The position numbers and the translations under genes were made by a program. Of a DNA stretch of 64,000 bases, positions 52,856 to 62,802 are shown piece by piece. The DNA comes from Acidobacteriota bacterium (GTDB lineage: Bacteria; Acidobacteriota; Blastocatellia; Chloracidobacteriales; Chloracidobacteriaceae): assembly GCA_016208495.1 (NCBI GenBank), contig JACQXX010000086.1, positions 25,606 to 89,605 on the forward strand. The letters are read 5' to 3'. The stretch's first letter is position 1. Every line of letters starts with the position of its first letter. The notes beneath the pieces are model-generated. The model saw only the letters and a program-made list of their open reading frames with translations, made no database searches and had not been told where the DNA came from.

Positions 52856-54034
52856 TTAGAATTTTTGCCTCATCAGTGTGAGTGCTTCGAGGGCTTGATC
52901 CAGATGTTCTTTGGTGTGGGTGGCCATCACGGTCATTCGCAGCCGACAGGTGCCGGCTGGGACAGTTGGTGGGCGGATGCCCTGGGCAAAAATTCCTCGG
53001 GTTTTGAGAAATTCCATGGCCTGCATTGTTCGGGTCTCGTCCCCAAGCACAATTGGATAAATCGGGGCTTCCGGTACGGTGTGCAGCAGTCCCAATTCAC
53101 ACAGACCGGTTCCAAAGTCGTGCATTGCCTGGTGCAGCCGGTGCAGGTGATCAGGTTCGGTTTGAATCAAACGGAGGGCTTCGATGGCGGCGGCTACTGG
53201 TGCGGGCGGCAGGCCAGTGGTGAAAATAAACGACCGCGCCCGGTTGATCAGCAGTTCGATAAATGGTTCTGGCGCAACCACATAGGCACCAAACCCCCCC
53301 AGCGCCTTTCCAAGTGTCCCCATCTGAAGTTCAACCCGATCCGTTAACCCAAGCTGGTTGACCAACCCTCGTCCTTGTTCGCCCAAAACCCCAGTTCCGT
53401 GCGCTTCATCAACCATCACCCAGGCGTTATGGAGCGAAGCCAGTTCCACAATTTCAGTGAGCGGGGCTGTATCACCATCCATTGAGAAAACTGAATCCGT
53501 CACAATCAATTTTCGTCGAGCTGAGGGATAAGCCTCTAGTTTAGCTGCCAGATCAACCATATCTCGATGCGCATACACGATTGTTCGAGCACGGCTTAAC
53601 CGGCTGCCATCAATAATGCTGGCGTGGTTGAGCGCATCGGAAAAGATAACATCGCCGTCCTGCATCAAGGCTGGAATGATCCCGGTGTTGGCGTGGTATC
53701 CGCTGTTAAAGAGCAGGGCGCGAACCAGTGATGATTGACTTCCTTTAAAGCTGGCCAGGACGGCTTCAAGTTGTTGATGGAGTTCAAGATTGCCGCAAAT
53801 TGATCGGCTGGCGGTGCTGCCCGTACCCCAAAGCCGGGTGGCGGCTTCAGCAGCAATTTTCAGGCGGGGATGAGTGGCGAGTCCGAGGTAATTATTGCTT
53901 GAAAAATTCAGCAGGCGTTCGCCGTCAATGATGACTTCGGCTTCGGGGGGACTGCTGACCGTGCGCAATGACCGATACCGCCCTTGCTGGCGGATACTGG
54001 AGAGTTCGTCGTGGAGGGACTGGATATTGCGCAT
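52856..54034 (-). CDS. bioF: 8-amino-7-oxononanoate synthase (BioF) family
   Basis: 392 residues, a normal-length alpha-oxoamine synthase. LLNFSSNNYLGLATHPRL, GSTASRSICGN, FNSGYHANTGIIPAL, DALNHASIIDG, VDEAHGTGVLGEQGRG and the PLP lysine in GTLGKALGGFGAYV are present. BioF joins pimeloyl-thioester and alanine in biotin synthesis. Related enzymes (KBL, SPT-like) share these motifs, but the spacing fits BioF best. No other bio gene is nearby. The start lies next to a GAACCCT sequence with no Shine-Dalgarno. Confidence 0.88.
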   Translation of the reverse strand: MRNIQSLHDELSSIRQQGRYRSLRTVSSPPEAEVIIDGERLLNFSSNNYLGLATHPRLKIAAEAATRLWGTGSTASRSICGNLELHQQLEAVLASFKGSQSSLVRALLFNSGYHANTGIIPALMQDGDVIFSDALNHASIIDGSRLSRARTIVYAHRDMVDLAAKLEAYPSARRKLIVTDSVFSMDGDTAPLTEIVELASLHNAWVMVDEAHGTGVLGEQGRGLVNQLGLTDRVELQMGTLGKALGGFGAYVVAPEPFIELLINRARSFIFTTGLPPAPVAAAIEALRLIQTEPDHLHRLHQAMHDFGTGLCELGLLHTVPEAPIYPIVLGDETRTMQAMEFLKTRGIFAQGIRPPTVPAGTCRLRMTVMATHTKEHLDQALEALTLMRQKF

Positions 54035-54065
54035 TTAGGGGTTCAGGGTTCCTTAAAATACACGC

Positions 54066-54260
54066 TTACAAATCAGGTGTGCTTTCTCCATTCTCAAGTT
54101 GTTCGGCAATGACCCGAAATGCAAGTGCCTGAACTTTGATCCGTGCCTGGTCTTGTGTTTCACCATAGGCAAGGACTCCTGGTAATTCAATCACTTCCGC
54201 AATCCAGCGTCCATCAGTTTCTAGTTCAGTTTCAATTGTATAATTGATCAACATGGTCAT
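54066..54260 (-). CDS. HicB-family antitoxin-like protein (orphan)
   Basis: 64 residues with the HicB partial RNase H-like fold: YTIETELETDGRWIAEVIELPGVLAYGETQDQARIKVQALAFRVIAEQLE. HicB neutralises the HicA mRNA interferase, but no HicA-like frame is present on either side and no DNA-binding tail follows. It may therefore be an orphan or a regulator. It lies between bioF and purL on the same strand. Confidence 0.8.
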   Translation of the reverse strand: MTMLINYTIETELETDGRWIAEVIELPGVLAYGETQDQARIKVQALAFRVIAEQLENGESTPDL

Positions 54261-54300
54261 GCTCTTACTATCAGTTGTCAGTGATCTGAATGTAACCCAA

Positions 54301-56544
54301 TCAATTCGAAAACCCCGAACCCCGAACCCCGAACCCCGAACCCCGAACCCCGAACCCCGAACCCCGAACCCCGAACCCCGAAGAATGCTCAGCAGCCAGG
54401 GTCAGGAATTTGTCCAGATGTGCCGCCGAAACCGTGACCAGCATGCGCGATGGCGTTTCGCCAAACAACAGCCCGGCAATCGAAAGATCGGCCAGCGCAC
54501 CTTCACGTTTCATATCAATTGCCATCCCAAGGGCTGAACGGCCATGCAGTGAAAAACTCAGTTCGGCCAGTGCCAGCAGCAATCCGCCGTCGGACAGGTC
54601 ATGGGCACCGGAGTGCAGACCTTTGACTGCAGATTCGAGTACCACGGAATGCAGTTTTTGTTCACGTTCATACTCAAGTTGAGGCAATGGCCCAATCACC
54701 TGACCGGTTTGGCGTTCCAGAAATTCGGTGGCGCCCAGTTCTTCAAATGAAGCTCCGAGCAGCACAACGACGTCTCCAAACTGCACCGCTGTGTTTGAGA
54801 TGAGATAGCGAATATCTTCAATCAAGCCAACACTTCCAATCACAGGAGTTGGGTAGATTCCACGGCCTTCAGTTTCGTTATAAAGGCTCACATTGCCGCT
54901 GACCACGGGAGTGTCAAACGCACGGGCTGCAACGCCCATCCCGGCGACGGCTTCACGAAAGGCCCACATGACTTCGGGGCGTTCGGGGGAGGCAAAATTC
55001 AGACAGTTGGTGAGTCCAATTGGTTTGGCCCCAGCCGTGACGAGGTTCCGGCAGCTTTCCGCCACCAGGAGTTCAGCCCCACGGTGCGGATCAATCGCAC
55101 AATACCGGCCATTGCCGTCAAGCGAAATCGCAATAGCTTTCCGGGTTTCTTTGACTCGCACCACCGACGCATCTGCGCCAGGGAGCACCACCGTGTTGGT
55201 ACGGACCATATGGTCATACTGCTGATAAACCCATTCACGCGATGACAGATTCAACGAACCGAGCAGCGTCTGCAGAGTGCTGGCCACGGCATCGGGTGAC
55301 AGGTTGCGGGTTGCTGGCGGCAACACTTCATCGAGCATCTTCTGTTCATTGTGCAGTCGTTCGGCCAACGGGAGTTCCATTCCGGCTGGCGCCGTGCAGG
55401 GGCGTTGATAGCGCGGGGCTTCGTCTGTGAGGTAGGTATTTGGAATGTCAGCCACAATTTCGCCAAAGTGGCGAACGCGCATGACTGGTTCCTGAATCAC
55501 GTGGCCGATGATGACGGCGGAGAGTTCCCAGCGGGCAAAAATTTCCTGGACTTCCCGTTCCCGACCTGGCGCCGCCACCAGCAACATGCGTTCTTGTGAT
55601 TCCGAGAGCAGGATTTCATACGGCGTCATGCCGGTTTCACGTTGCGGCACCAACGCCACGTCAATATCAATCCCATTGCCGGCGCGGGCGCCCATTTCGC
55701 AGCTTGACGAAGTGAGCCCAGCCGCACCCATATCCTGGATGCCCACCACACAGCCCGCCCGCATGGCTTCAAGACAGGCTTCGAGCAACAATTTTTCACA
55801 AAATGGATCGCCTACCTGAACGGTCGGGCGTTTGGAAAGGGCTTCGTCATCAAATTCAGCCGAAGCCATGGTGGCGCCGTGGATGCCATCCCGACCAGTT
55901 TTCGCACCGACATAGAGCACCGAATTACTGATGCCTTTGGCGCGACCGAAAAAGATTTGATCTTCGCGAACCAGACCCAGGGCAAAGGCATTGACAAGTG
56001 GATTGGGCGAATAACAGTCGGCGAAATACACTTCGCCGCCAATCGTCGGGCAGCCAAAGGCATTGCCATAGTGGCCGATGCCGTGCACGACGCCATTTAA
56101 AATGGCTCGATTCCGTGGGCCGTATTGCGGGTCATCCAGCCGACCAAACCGGAGGGAGTTCAAGAGTGCCACCGGGCGAGCACCCATGGTGAAGATATCA
56201 CGCAGGATGCCTCCCACGCCGGTGGCCGCGCCTTGAAACGGCTCGATAAACGAAGGGTGATTGTGGGATTCAATTTTGAACGCAATACACCAGCCTTCGC
56301 CAATATTAATGACCCCAGCATTTTCGCCTGGCCCCTGGACGACACGTTCACCGGTGGTCGGCAGGTTCTTCAAGTAAATGCGTGATGACTTGTAAGAACA
56401 ATGCTCTGACCACATAACCGAAAAAATGCCCAGCTCAACCAGATTCGGGGTGCGGCCAAGCAGGGCAACGATGTGATCAAATTCAGATGGGGTGATACCG
56501 TGAGCCGCGATGACTTCGGCGGTAAGGGGAGGCGAGACTGACAT
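54301..56544 (-). CDS. purL: PurL, phosphoribosylformylglycinamidine synthase subunit II, with repeat-encoded tail
   Basis: 747 residues from the ATG at 56544 (upstream codons to 56637 are not conserved). Motifs of the single-domain-type PurL are intact: [58 protein letters not shown], and the ATP-binding parts. It uses ATP and glutamine-derived ammonia to make FGAM in purine synthesis. After [20 protein letters not shown] the normal C-terminal ~40-50 residues are absent, replaced by GFGVRGS repeats encoded by ten CCCCGAA heptamers. No remnant of the lost end is visible downstream. Confidence 0.95.
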   Translation of the reverse strand: MSVSPPLTAEVIAAHGITPSEFDHIVALLGRTPNLVELGIFSVMWSEHCSYKSSRIYLKNLPTTGERVVQGPGENAGVINIGEGWCIAFKIESHNHPSFIEPFQGAATGVGGILRDIFTMGARPVALLNSLRFGRLDDPQYGPRNRAILNGVVHGIGHYGNAFGCPTIGGEVYFADCYSPNPLVNAFALGLVREDQIFFGRAKGISNSVLYVGAKTGRDGIHGATMASAEFDDEALSKRPTVQVGDPFCEKLLLEACLEAMRAGCVVGIQDMGAAGLTSSSCEMGARAGNGIDIDVALVPQRETGMTPYEILLSESQERMLLVAAPGREREVQEIFARWELSAVIIGHVIQEPVMRVRHFGEIVADIPNTYLTDEAPRYQRPCTAPAGMELPLAERLHNEQKMLDEVLPPATRNLSPDAVASTLQTLLGSLNLSSREWVYQQYDHMVRTNTVVLPGADASVVRVKETRKAIAISLDGNGRYCAIDPHRGAELLVAESCRNLVTAGAKPIGLTNCLNFASPERPEVMWAFREAVAGMGVAARAFDTPVVSGNVSLYNETEGRGIYPTPVIGSVGLIEDIRYLISNTAVQFGDVVVLLGASFEELGATEFLERQTGQVIGPLPQLEYEREQKLHSVVLESAVKGLHSGAHDLSDGGLLLALAELSFSLHGRSALGMAIDMKREGALADLSIAGLLFGETPSRMLVTVSAAHLDKFLTLAAEHSSGFGVRGSGFGVRGSGFGVRGSGFSN
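54313..54382. repeat. CCCCGAA heptamer array inside purL 3' end
   Basis: Ten exact 7 bp units lie within the purL frame. Three units encode seven residues (GFGVRGS), so any change not divisible by three shifts the frame and the stop. Confidence 0.97.
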
Positions 56545-56732
56545 AGGTTTTGAGTGCTCCGCAAAGTGAGGGTCCGAAAAACCTGCCAGTGTAGGGGAAG
56601 ATCGTCTGGTTGACAATGCACTCAGGCGCATTGACATTTTTTCGATTGAAATTTAGATTGTCAGGTCTCTTCCGATGACTGCATCGTGTCTGTGAGATCA
56701 ACCCTCATTTTTGCTGTTCTCGTTTCGAATCA

Positions 56733-57209
56733 ATGCACACATCACGTCCAAACAACTGGTTTGACCTGGTTTCCTCCCTGAGGAGCAAGCCGGTGGCCTG
56801 TCTGTTGCTTTTGTTTGTGATTCAGTGGGGCGGGCTGCAACTGCATATCTTTACCCACTCAACCGGGCCGCACCCTACGGGGAGCCCTGCATCATGCTCG
56901 GTGGTTGAGTTTTCATCGGAGGCCAATGCCTCACCGCACGGGCAGTATGACGCCTTGCCACCCCAGATTGGCTCTGAATCGTGGGTGGCAGAACCAGAAT
57001 CAGATCAACCAGCTTCATCGCTGACGAGTCAGTGTCCGCTGTGCATGCTGGCTCTGGAATTGCACAACCTTGGCCCACCAGCAAGTTCAACCTTTTCGGC
57101 GGAGATTCTGCCGGATGTTTTGCCCAGGCTGGTTCCCCTCTCAGTTTATTCCTACCTTCTCAGTTCACTCCAAAGCTCTCGTGCCCCGCCAGTGTTTCCC
57201 CTGGGATAA
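56733..57209 (+). CDS. DUF2946-like Cys/His protein of metal-uptake locus
   Basis: 158 residues. One N-terminal hydrophobic helix (about 18-33, signal or anchor), histidines at HIFTHSTGPH, then CPLCMLALELHN (CxxC) and a C-terminal SSRAPPVFP. The RAPP ending, the CxxC and the position just upstream of a TonB-dependent receptor resemble DUF2946-type proteins often found with copper or other metal receptors. Probably periplasmic; metal binding is inferred. The spacer 57210-57424 shows only the GAGGAG site of the receptor. Confidence 0.6.
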   Translation: MHTSRPNNWFDLVSSLRSKPVACLLLLFVIQWGGLQLHIFTHSTGPHPTGSPASCSVVEFSSEANASPHGQYDALPPQIGSESWVAEPESDQPASSLTSQCPLCMLALELHNLGPPASSTFSAEILPDVLPRLVPLSVYSYLLSSLQSSRAPPVFPLG

Positions 57210-57424
57210 GGGCTCTCTTTTGATTCAACCTGAAAAATTGACCTGCTTGAAAGTACAGGATTCGAGCCTTCGCGTGCTGTCTATCTGACGGTTGGGCCAA
57301 CCTGTTCTGAAGAATGATGAATTTTCAGGGCTTCAATTGGTGACCCTTCTTTCCTCCTCGCCAGTTACTTTTATTGATACAAACAAGAACTTTCCTTTTT
57401 TCTGTAGCTTGAGGAGTCATACCC

Positions 57425-59899
57425 ATGGTTTCGATGGAATCATTTTTTCGATCACTGGCTGGTTGTGCGCTGAGTATGCTTATGATTCTGACGCTCGGTT
57501 CGGGTGTCATAAGCGCCAATTCTGGATCATCAACATCGGGTGTCATTCGTGGAAAAATCCTGGATGCCACCGGCGCCCCGATTGCCGGCGCCACCGTCAC
57601 GCTCAGCAACCCGGTAAGCGGGTATACCAAACAAACCCAAACCGATAGCAATGGCAGTTACACGTTTTTCAACGTGCCGTTTAACCCTTACACGATCAAG
57701 GTTGAAGCGGCGAGTTTTTCCCCCACGGCGGAAAGCATTGAAGTTCGGTCACCAATGGCGATGGAATTTAATCTGTCGTTGGCTGTTGGTGCCACCTCCG
57801 ATGTGGTAACGGTGAGCGCCGACACGCAATCAATTCTGGAAACTGAATCCGCAACCACGCATGTTGACATTGATAAGTCGCTGATTCAGCGGTTTCCGGC
57901 TTCAACCGCCACCCGTGGCATGGAAAGCATCATTTTGTCTACGCCAGGGTTTATGGCGGATGAAAACGGGCGCTTTCACTTTCGGGGTTCGCACGGTCAG
58001 GTGACCTATGTCGTGGATGGCGTGCCGGTCAGCGATCAACTCAACCTGACGTTTTCAAACAGCCTGGATCCAAACAACGTCGAATCAATGGAAGTGATCA
58101 CCGGCAACATGCTGCCTGAGTTTGGCGGGCGAAATGCCGCCGTGATCAACGTCACCAGCCGATCAGCACTTGGGTCAGCGCGAAAATTCTTTGGGAATCT
58201 GACGCTTGGCGGTGCCCGATTTAGTACTGGCGAAATCAACGCCCAGTTTGGAGGTTCAATCAGCGACAGATTCGGCTATTTTGTGAGTCTGGGCGCCACG
58301 CGCAGCAACCGGTTTTCTGATCCGGTGAACTTTGAGAACCTCAACAACACCGGCAACACCCAGCGTTCATCGGTCAGGTTTGACTACGCGGCCACTCCAA
58401 ACGATTTCTTGCGGTTGTCACTGGGTGCCGGTCGGACCGAACGAGCCATTCCGAATTTGTTGTCACAACACGCCGCCGGGCAAAACCAGAACACGCTGAA
58501 CAAAGATTTCTCGATCAATTTCACCTGGCAGCACACGTTTAATAATAAAGTCTCAGCCGACATCACCCCCTATTTTCGCACCAGTTCGGCCCAACTCCTT
58601 GAATTAACACCATTGAGTACTCCATTGAGTGCCCAACAGGACCGTCATTTGAGCAACTATGGTCTCAATGCCAGTGTGAGTTATGATGAAGCGACAGGTG
58701 AGTTTCACAATCACTTCAAAGCCGGGCTCAATTTCTTTGCCTTCCCCGTGAGTGAAAATTTCAACTTTGCGATTACGGATCCAAACTTCAATGCGCCGCC
58801 TGAAGAAGAAGAGGAAGAGGAATTTAATCCCAATTTGCTGCCATTTGACCTGACTCGTGGCGGCACCCGGTTTCAATTTACCGACCGTGACAAAGGGAAA
58901 CAATACTCGTTTTTTGTTCAGGATTCAGTGACGTATAAAGGATTAACGGTCAACGGCGGTGTTCGGTATGACAATTACCGCTTTAAAGCGATTGAAGATA
59001 GCTGGCAGCCGCGTGTGGGAATTGCCTATCACATCAACCAGACTGGAACGGTGTTGCGGGCGGCGTACAACCGGATTTTTATGACGCCGTTTAATGAAAA
59101 CCTGTTGCTGGCGAGTTCCGATCAGGCCGCGGCGCTGGCGCCGCCGTTTGTGGTCGAAGCCCAGGGCACTGCCCGGTCAGTCGTTCGCTCGGAACGACAA
59201 CACTCGTATGAAGTTGGCATTCAGCAGCGTATCAAAAACCTGCTGCGGTTTGATTTTTCCTACTGGACCAAGGATGGGAAACAGGCGTCGGACAATCTCC
59301 AGTTTTTAAACACTGGCGTTGTTTTTCCGGTTGCCTTTGCCTCCAGTAAACTTCGTGGCGCTGACTTCCGGGTTGATATGCCAAATTATCGAGGGTTTAA
59401 CGCCTATTGGAGCATTGGTACGGCCCGAGCCGTCTACACGCCGCCATTTACAGGCGGGCTGTTTTTGGATCCCGAAGTTGCCGAACTGGTGAACTCCGGT
59501 CCTTTTCGGATTGACCACGATCAGAAAGTTTCTTCCCAGTTTGCTGTGCAGTACACACACCCGAAACAAGGCTGGTGGCTTGGTTTGATGCAGCGTTATG
59601 ACAGCGGCCTGGTTACCGAAATTGAAAGTGTTGAAGAACTTGCGGCTGATCCTGACCTGGCTTTCGGCCTGGATTTTGTCAATTTTGATGGCGAGCCACT
59701 GCGGATCAAAGGCCGCTCAGTCTGGAATATTTCGGCTGGCTACGAGCTTTTCCGCAAAGAAACCTATAAAGTTGAACTTCAGGCCCATCTGCTCAACCTG
59801 ACCAACGAACGCGGTTTGTATAATTTCCTGTCCGTCTTTGGCGGCACCCACGTCATTCCCCCGCGCACCTATGCCGTGCGGGTGAAACTCAACTTTTAG
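57425..59899 (+). CDS. TonB-dependent receptor with carboxypeptidase-regulatory domain (metal-uptake locus)
   Basis: 824 residues behind a GAGGAG site. Signal peptide about 1-33; a carboxypeptidase-regulatory-like domain (VIRGKILDATGAPIAGATVTL, GSYTFFNVPFNPYTI) at about 36-120. The plug (about 135-250) has FHFRGSHGQVTYVVDGVPVSDQ and MLPEFGGRNAAVINVTSR; the beta-barrel ends in VRVKLNF. An acidic stretch of seven glutamates (about 459-465) sits in an extracellular loop and could attract cations. With the downstream ABC, MerC and DUF3299 genes it probably brings a metal or metal chelate across the outer membrane. Confidence 0.92.
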   Translation: MVSMESFFRSLAGCALSMLMILTLGSGVISANSGSSTSGVIRGKILDATGAPIAGATVTLSNPVSGYTKQTQTDSNGSYTFFNVPFNPYTIKVEAASFSPTAESIEVRSPMAMEFNLSLAVGATSDVVTVSADTQSILETESATTHVDIDKSLIQRFPASTATRGMESIILSTPGFMADENGRFHFRGSHGQVTYVVDGVPVSDQLNLTFSNSLDPNNVESMEVITGNMLPEFGGRNAAVINVTSRSALGSARKFFGNLTLGGARFSTGEINAQFGGSISDRFGYFVSLGATRSNRFSDPVNFENLNNTGNTQRSSVRFDYAATPNDFLRLSLGAGRTERAIPNLLSQHAAGQNQNTLNKDFSINFTWQHTFNNKVSADITPYFRTSSAQLLELTPLSTPLSAQQDRHLSNYGLNASVSYDEATGEFHNHFKAGLNFFAFPVSENFNFAITDPNFNAPPEEEEEEEFNPNLLPFDLTRGGTRFQFTDRDKGKQYSFFVQDSVTYKGLTVNGGVRYDNYRFKAIEDSWQPRVGIAYHINQTGTVLRAAYNRIFMTPFNENLLLASSDQAAALAPPFVVEAQGTARSVVRSERQHSYEVGIQQRIKNLLRFDFSYWTKDGKQASDNLQFLNTGVVFPVAFASSKLRGADFRVDMPNYRGFNAYWSIGTARAVYTPPFTGGLFLDPEVAELVNSGPFRIDHDQKVSSQFAVQYTHPKQGWWLGLMQRYDSGLVTEIESVEELAADPDLAFGLDFVNFDGEPLRIKGRSVWNISAGYELFRKETYKVELQAHLLNLTNERGLYNFLSVFGGTHVIPPRTYAVRVKLNF

Positions 59900-60050
59900 G
59901 GTTCAGGGTTCAGGGTTTTCAAAATGGGTGCGGTTCAAAGCAACAGCACCCTTACATTTATGTCCTTTTGGTCCTTTATGTCCTTTATGTCCTTTTGGTC
60001 ATTTTGGTTTTTTCCCTGAACCCTGAACCCTGAACCCTGAACCCCAAACT
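59900..60050. repeat. Mirror-paired AGGGTTC / GAACCCT arrays
   Basis: AGGGTTC units begin at the receptor stop and GAACCCT units (60014-60043) end just before the ABC ATPase start. The centre has GTCCTTTAT 9 bp units. It repeats the layout of 8804-9047. Confidence 0.9.
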
Positions 60051-60052
60051 CT

Positions 60053-60742
60053 ATGCTCCACGTCACTAACCTCCGCATGACCTATCCTGGACGCAACGGC
60101 GAGCCCGTCGAAGTGCTCTGGATTCCTTCTTTTTCACTGGCCGCTGGCGAGCAGGTTGCTTTGCTTGGCGAAAGCGGGCAGGGGAAAACGACCTTGCTGC
60201 ACTTGCTGGCCGGTATTTTAACCCCGACGGAAGGCCAGGTTGTGCTTGGCGGAACCGATCTAACCCGGCTTTCCGAAGCCGCGCGAGATCGGTTCCGGGC
60301 TGAGAAAATCGGCTATATCTTTCAAAACATTCACCTTCTGCCAGCTTTTACTGCTCAGGAAAACCTTGAACTCGGAATGCTCTTTGCCCATCGCAAACAT
60401 TCAGCCGCGCGAGCAAAAGAGTTACTGACGAAGGTTGGACTGGCCGAACGTCTGAATTTTTACCCAGGTGAACTGTCCGCCGGACAACAGCAGCGGGTAG
60501 GCATTGCGCGCGCACTAGCCAATCAGCCGGTGCTGGTTCTGGCGGATGAACCGACCAGTGCGCTCGATGCCAACAACCGCGAGACTGCCCTGGATTTAAT
60601 GCAGAATCTGTGTCGTGAACAAAACACAGCCTTGCTGGTCGTGACCCATGACCAGCAGGTTGCCGCTCGATTTTCACGGATTTGGCAACTGGCCGAGTTA
60701 AATCAACTTGAACTCCCCGGAAGAGGTGCGGTTCAGAATTGA
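60053..60742 (+). CDS. ABC transporter ATP-binding protein (LolD/MacB type)
   Basis: 229 residues. Walker A GESGQGKTT (about 44-52), Q-loop in YIFQNIHLLPAF, signature LSAGQQQRVGIARALA, Walker B VLVLADEPTSALD and the H-loop VVTHDQQ. The sequence type is that of ATPases paired with FtsX/MacB-fold permeases. It drives the permease at 61214. There is no Shine-Dalgarno; the start is 10 bp from a GAACCCT array. Confidence 0.95.
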   Translation: MLHVTNLRMTYPGRNGEPVEVLWIPSFSLAAGEQVALLGESGQGKTTLLHLLAGILTPTEGQVVLGGTDLTRLSEAARDRFRAEKIGYIFQNIHLLPAFTAQENLELGMLFAHRKHSAARAKELLTKVGLAERLNFYPGELSAGQQQRVGIARALANQPVLVLADEPTSALDANNRETALDLMQNLCREQNTALLVVTHDQQVAARFSRIWQLAELNQLELPGRGAVQN

Positions 60743-60809
60743 CAACTCTGGTACACTCAAGGCATTTTCCATCTTTGCTCATTCGAAACCACCAAGAGGT
60801 CATTTGTTC

Positions 60810-61214
60810 ATGCATCGCCCGGCTCGCCCCGAAGTCATTCGTTTAGATTTGGTTGGCTTTTCCGCTTCGTTTCTGTGCGCCATTCACTGTGCGGCGCTTC
60901 CATTGTTGCTTTCCATTCTGCCATCCCTGGGACTGGCCTGGATTGGGTCGCACTATTTTGGATATGGCATGGTGGCGTTTTCAGCCTTTATGGCCTGGCT
61001 GGCATTGCGGCGAGGGCTTGGCATCCATAACCAGTGGTGGCCGATTGTGTTGTCAGTGGTCGGATTTTCAGCGTTGGTGATTGGAGAAGTTTTGCTTGAG
61101 GATTTTGAGTCGGTTCATCCCTGGGTGATGGCGTCAGGAGGGTTTATTGTGGCAGGGTCGCATGTACTGAATCAGTACTTCTGCAAGACCTGCCACACCT
61201 GCGAGAATCACTAA
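60810..61214 (+). CDS. MerC-domain membrane protein
   Basis: 134 residues from the ATG at 60810 with an AGAGG site. Four membrane helices; the first contains FLCAIHCAALPLLLSIL, the MerC CxxHC-type metal motif. The C-terminal tail CKTCHTCENH adds a cysteine/histidine cluster. MerC proteins carry mercuric or other soft metal ions through the inner membrane. Its stop overlaps the permease start by one base (TAATG), showing coupling. Confidence 0.85.
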   Translation: MHRPARPEVIRLDLVGFSASFLCAIHCAALPLLLSILPSLGLAWIGSHYFGYGMVAFSAFMAWLALRRGLGIHNQWWPIVLSVVGFSALVIGEVLLEDFESVHPWVMASGGFIVAGSHVLNQYFCKTCHTCENH

Positions 61215-62623
61215 TGCGAACGCCCACAATCATTTATAAGAATCTCCGTCAACGTGCTCTTTCCACAATTCTGACTGCCTGCTCAATTGCGCTTGGTGTC
61301 GCGCTCGTCGTGGCGATTACTTCATTGCGCCAACAAGCCCAGGAAAACTTTAATTCCGTCGCGGGATCCTATGAACTGGTCATCGGTGCCAAAGGGTCTC
61401 CGCTCCAGCTTGTTTTAAATACGGTCTATCATCTGGATGTGCCGGTTGGGAATATCCCTTATGGCTATTACCAGACATTGAAAAATGACTGGCGCGTTCA
61501 ATCGGCGATTCCATTGGCATTGGGAGACAACTATCACGGCTTCCGACTGGTTGGCACGGAGCCAGAATACTTCACCCACATGGAGTTGCAGGGGGGAAAG
61601 AAGCTCACTTTTGCCGCCGGAAAGTCGTTTGCGGCTGATTATGAAGCTGTTTTGGGGAGTCAAACAGCCCGCCAGACGGGTCTGAAACTTGGTGACAAAT
61701 TTGTTGCTCGTCACGGAATCGAAGACACCACCATCACTGAAGAACACACCGAACACCCCTGTACGGTGACGGGCATTTTGAATGAAACCGGTACCCCACA
61801 GGACCGCGTGATCTTTATCACGATTGGCAGTGTCCACGAATTGCACGTCCCTGATCCTGATAAACCGCTCACCGGGCAGGATTTACTCGAAGCCCTTCAA
61901 AAACTGCCAACCGATCAACCTGCCACGACCAAAGAAACTGGTCACGATCATCACGCTGAATCCAGCCCTCAGCCTTCAGCCCCCAGCCCCAAATCCCAGG
62001 TTGAACCCGGAACCCAAAACCCGGAACCCGATACTTCCCCAATCAACGAAGTCACCTCAATCATTATCAAGCTCAAATCGCCAGCCTTCATGTTTCAGCT
62101 CCATCGTGAAATCAATCGCGGACAGGTGGCACAGGCGGCATTTCCAGCGATTGAAGTCCAAAAGCTGTTCAATATCGTCGGGACAATTGACCGGGTGCTG
62201 TTGCTGATTTCAGGGCTGGTGGTGGTGGTGGCTGCTGTGTCAATCCTGGTGGCGATTTACAACTCACTCAACGAACGGCGGCGTGACATTGCAATTATGC
62301 GAGCGCTTGGGGCGCATCGGCGGACGATTTTCGGCTGGCTTTTGCTTGAAGCTGCCACGATTTCCGCTCTTGGTGCCGTAACTGGTGCGGTGATTGGACA
62401 TCTGGTTTTGATGGGATTAAAAGGGTATGCTTACGGCGTGAGTGGATTCCCAATTGAGCCCTGGAAAGTCATTCGCATTGAATTTATTGAGTCTGCCATC
62501 GTGCAGCAATTACCCGGCGAAGTTGTGGTCATTCTGGTTGCGACGGTGCTGGGTGCTGTAATGGGATTGCTTCCGGCCATCCTGGCGTATCGAACGAACG
62601 TCTCAACCAACTTGGGGGCGTGA
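61214..62623 (+). CDS. ABC transporter permease (FtsX/MacB fold) with His-rich loop
   Basis: 469 residues. One N-terminal membrane helix (SIALGVALVVAITSL), a large periplasmic domain, and three C-terminal helices starting at VLLLISGLVVVVAAVSILVAIYNSLNERRRDIAIMRALGA (FtsX core). The periplasmic part has EEHTEHPC (about 177-184) and ETGHDHHAE (about 240-248), suitable for metal binding. Right after this comes a Pro/Ser-rich stretch (SSPQPSAPSPKSQVEP) whose DNA resembles the intergenic CAGCCCTCAGCCC and GGAACCC repeats. Pairs with the ATPase at 60053. Confidence 0.92.
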   Translation: MRTPTIIYKNLRQRALSTILTACSIALGVALVVAITSLRQQAQENFNSVAGSYELVIGAKGSPLQLVLNTVYHLDVPVGNIPYGYYQTLKNDWRVQSAIPLALGDNYHGFRLVGTEPEYFTHMELQGGKKLTFAAGKSFAADYEAVLGSQTARQTGLKLGDKFVARHGIEDTTITEEHTEHPCTVTGILNETGTPQDRVIFITIGSVHELHVPDPDKPLTGQDLLEALQKLPTDQPATTKETGHDHHAESSPQPSAPSPKSQVEPGTQNPEPDTSPINEVTSIIIKLKSPAFMFQLHREINRGQVAQAAFPAIEVQKLFNIVGTIDRVLLLISGLVVVVAAVSILVAIYNSLNERRRDIAIMRALGAHRRTIFGWLLLEAATISALGAVTGAVIGHLVLMGLKGYAYGVSGFPIEPWKVIRIEFIESAIVQQLPGEVVVILVATVLGAVMGLLPAILAYRTNVSTNLGA

Positions 62624-62797
62624 AAACCAGGGCTCAGGGCTTGGGGCTGAAGAAGTTGGGCTGGGAATGGTATCTTGTTAGACGACAACAGGTTATCGGT
62701 TTCATACTTCATAAATGCCAAATGAGAAAACAGTCAAGCGATTCAACCAAATAAACTTAGCGAACTACTGACTACTGACTACTGACTACAAAGCAGG
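62624..62797. repeat. GGGCTGAAG and CTACTGA repeats
   Basis: GGCTCAGGGCTTGGGGCTGAAG units follow the stop. A dispersed segment (GAAAACAGTCAAGCGATTCAA, AAACTTAGCGAACTACTGAC) ends with three CTACTGA units just before the next start. Same segment as 31786-31858. Confidence 0.8.
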
Positions 62798-62802
62798 TGA
62801 CT

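Noticed and set aside
54244..54537. Plus-strand frame of 97 codons with PRTPNPE repeats
   Set aside because: Translation of the CCCCGAA array on the opposite strand of purL; an artefact of the repeat.
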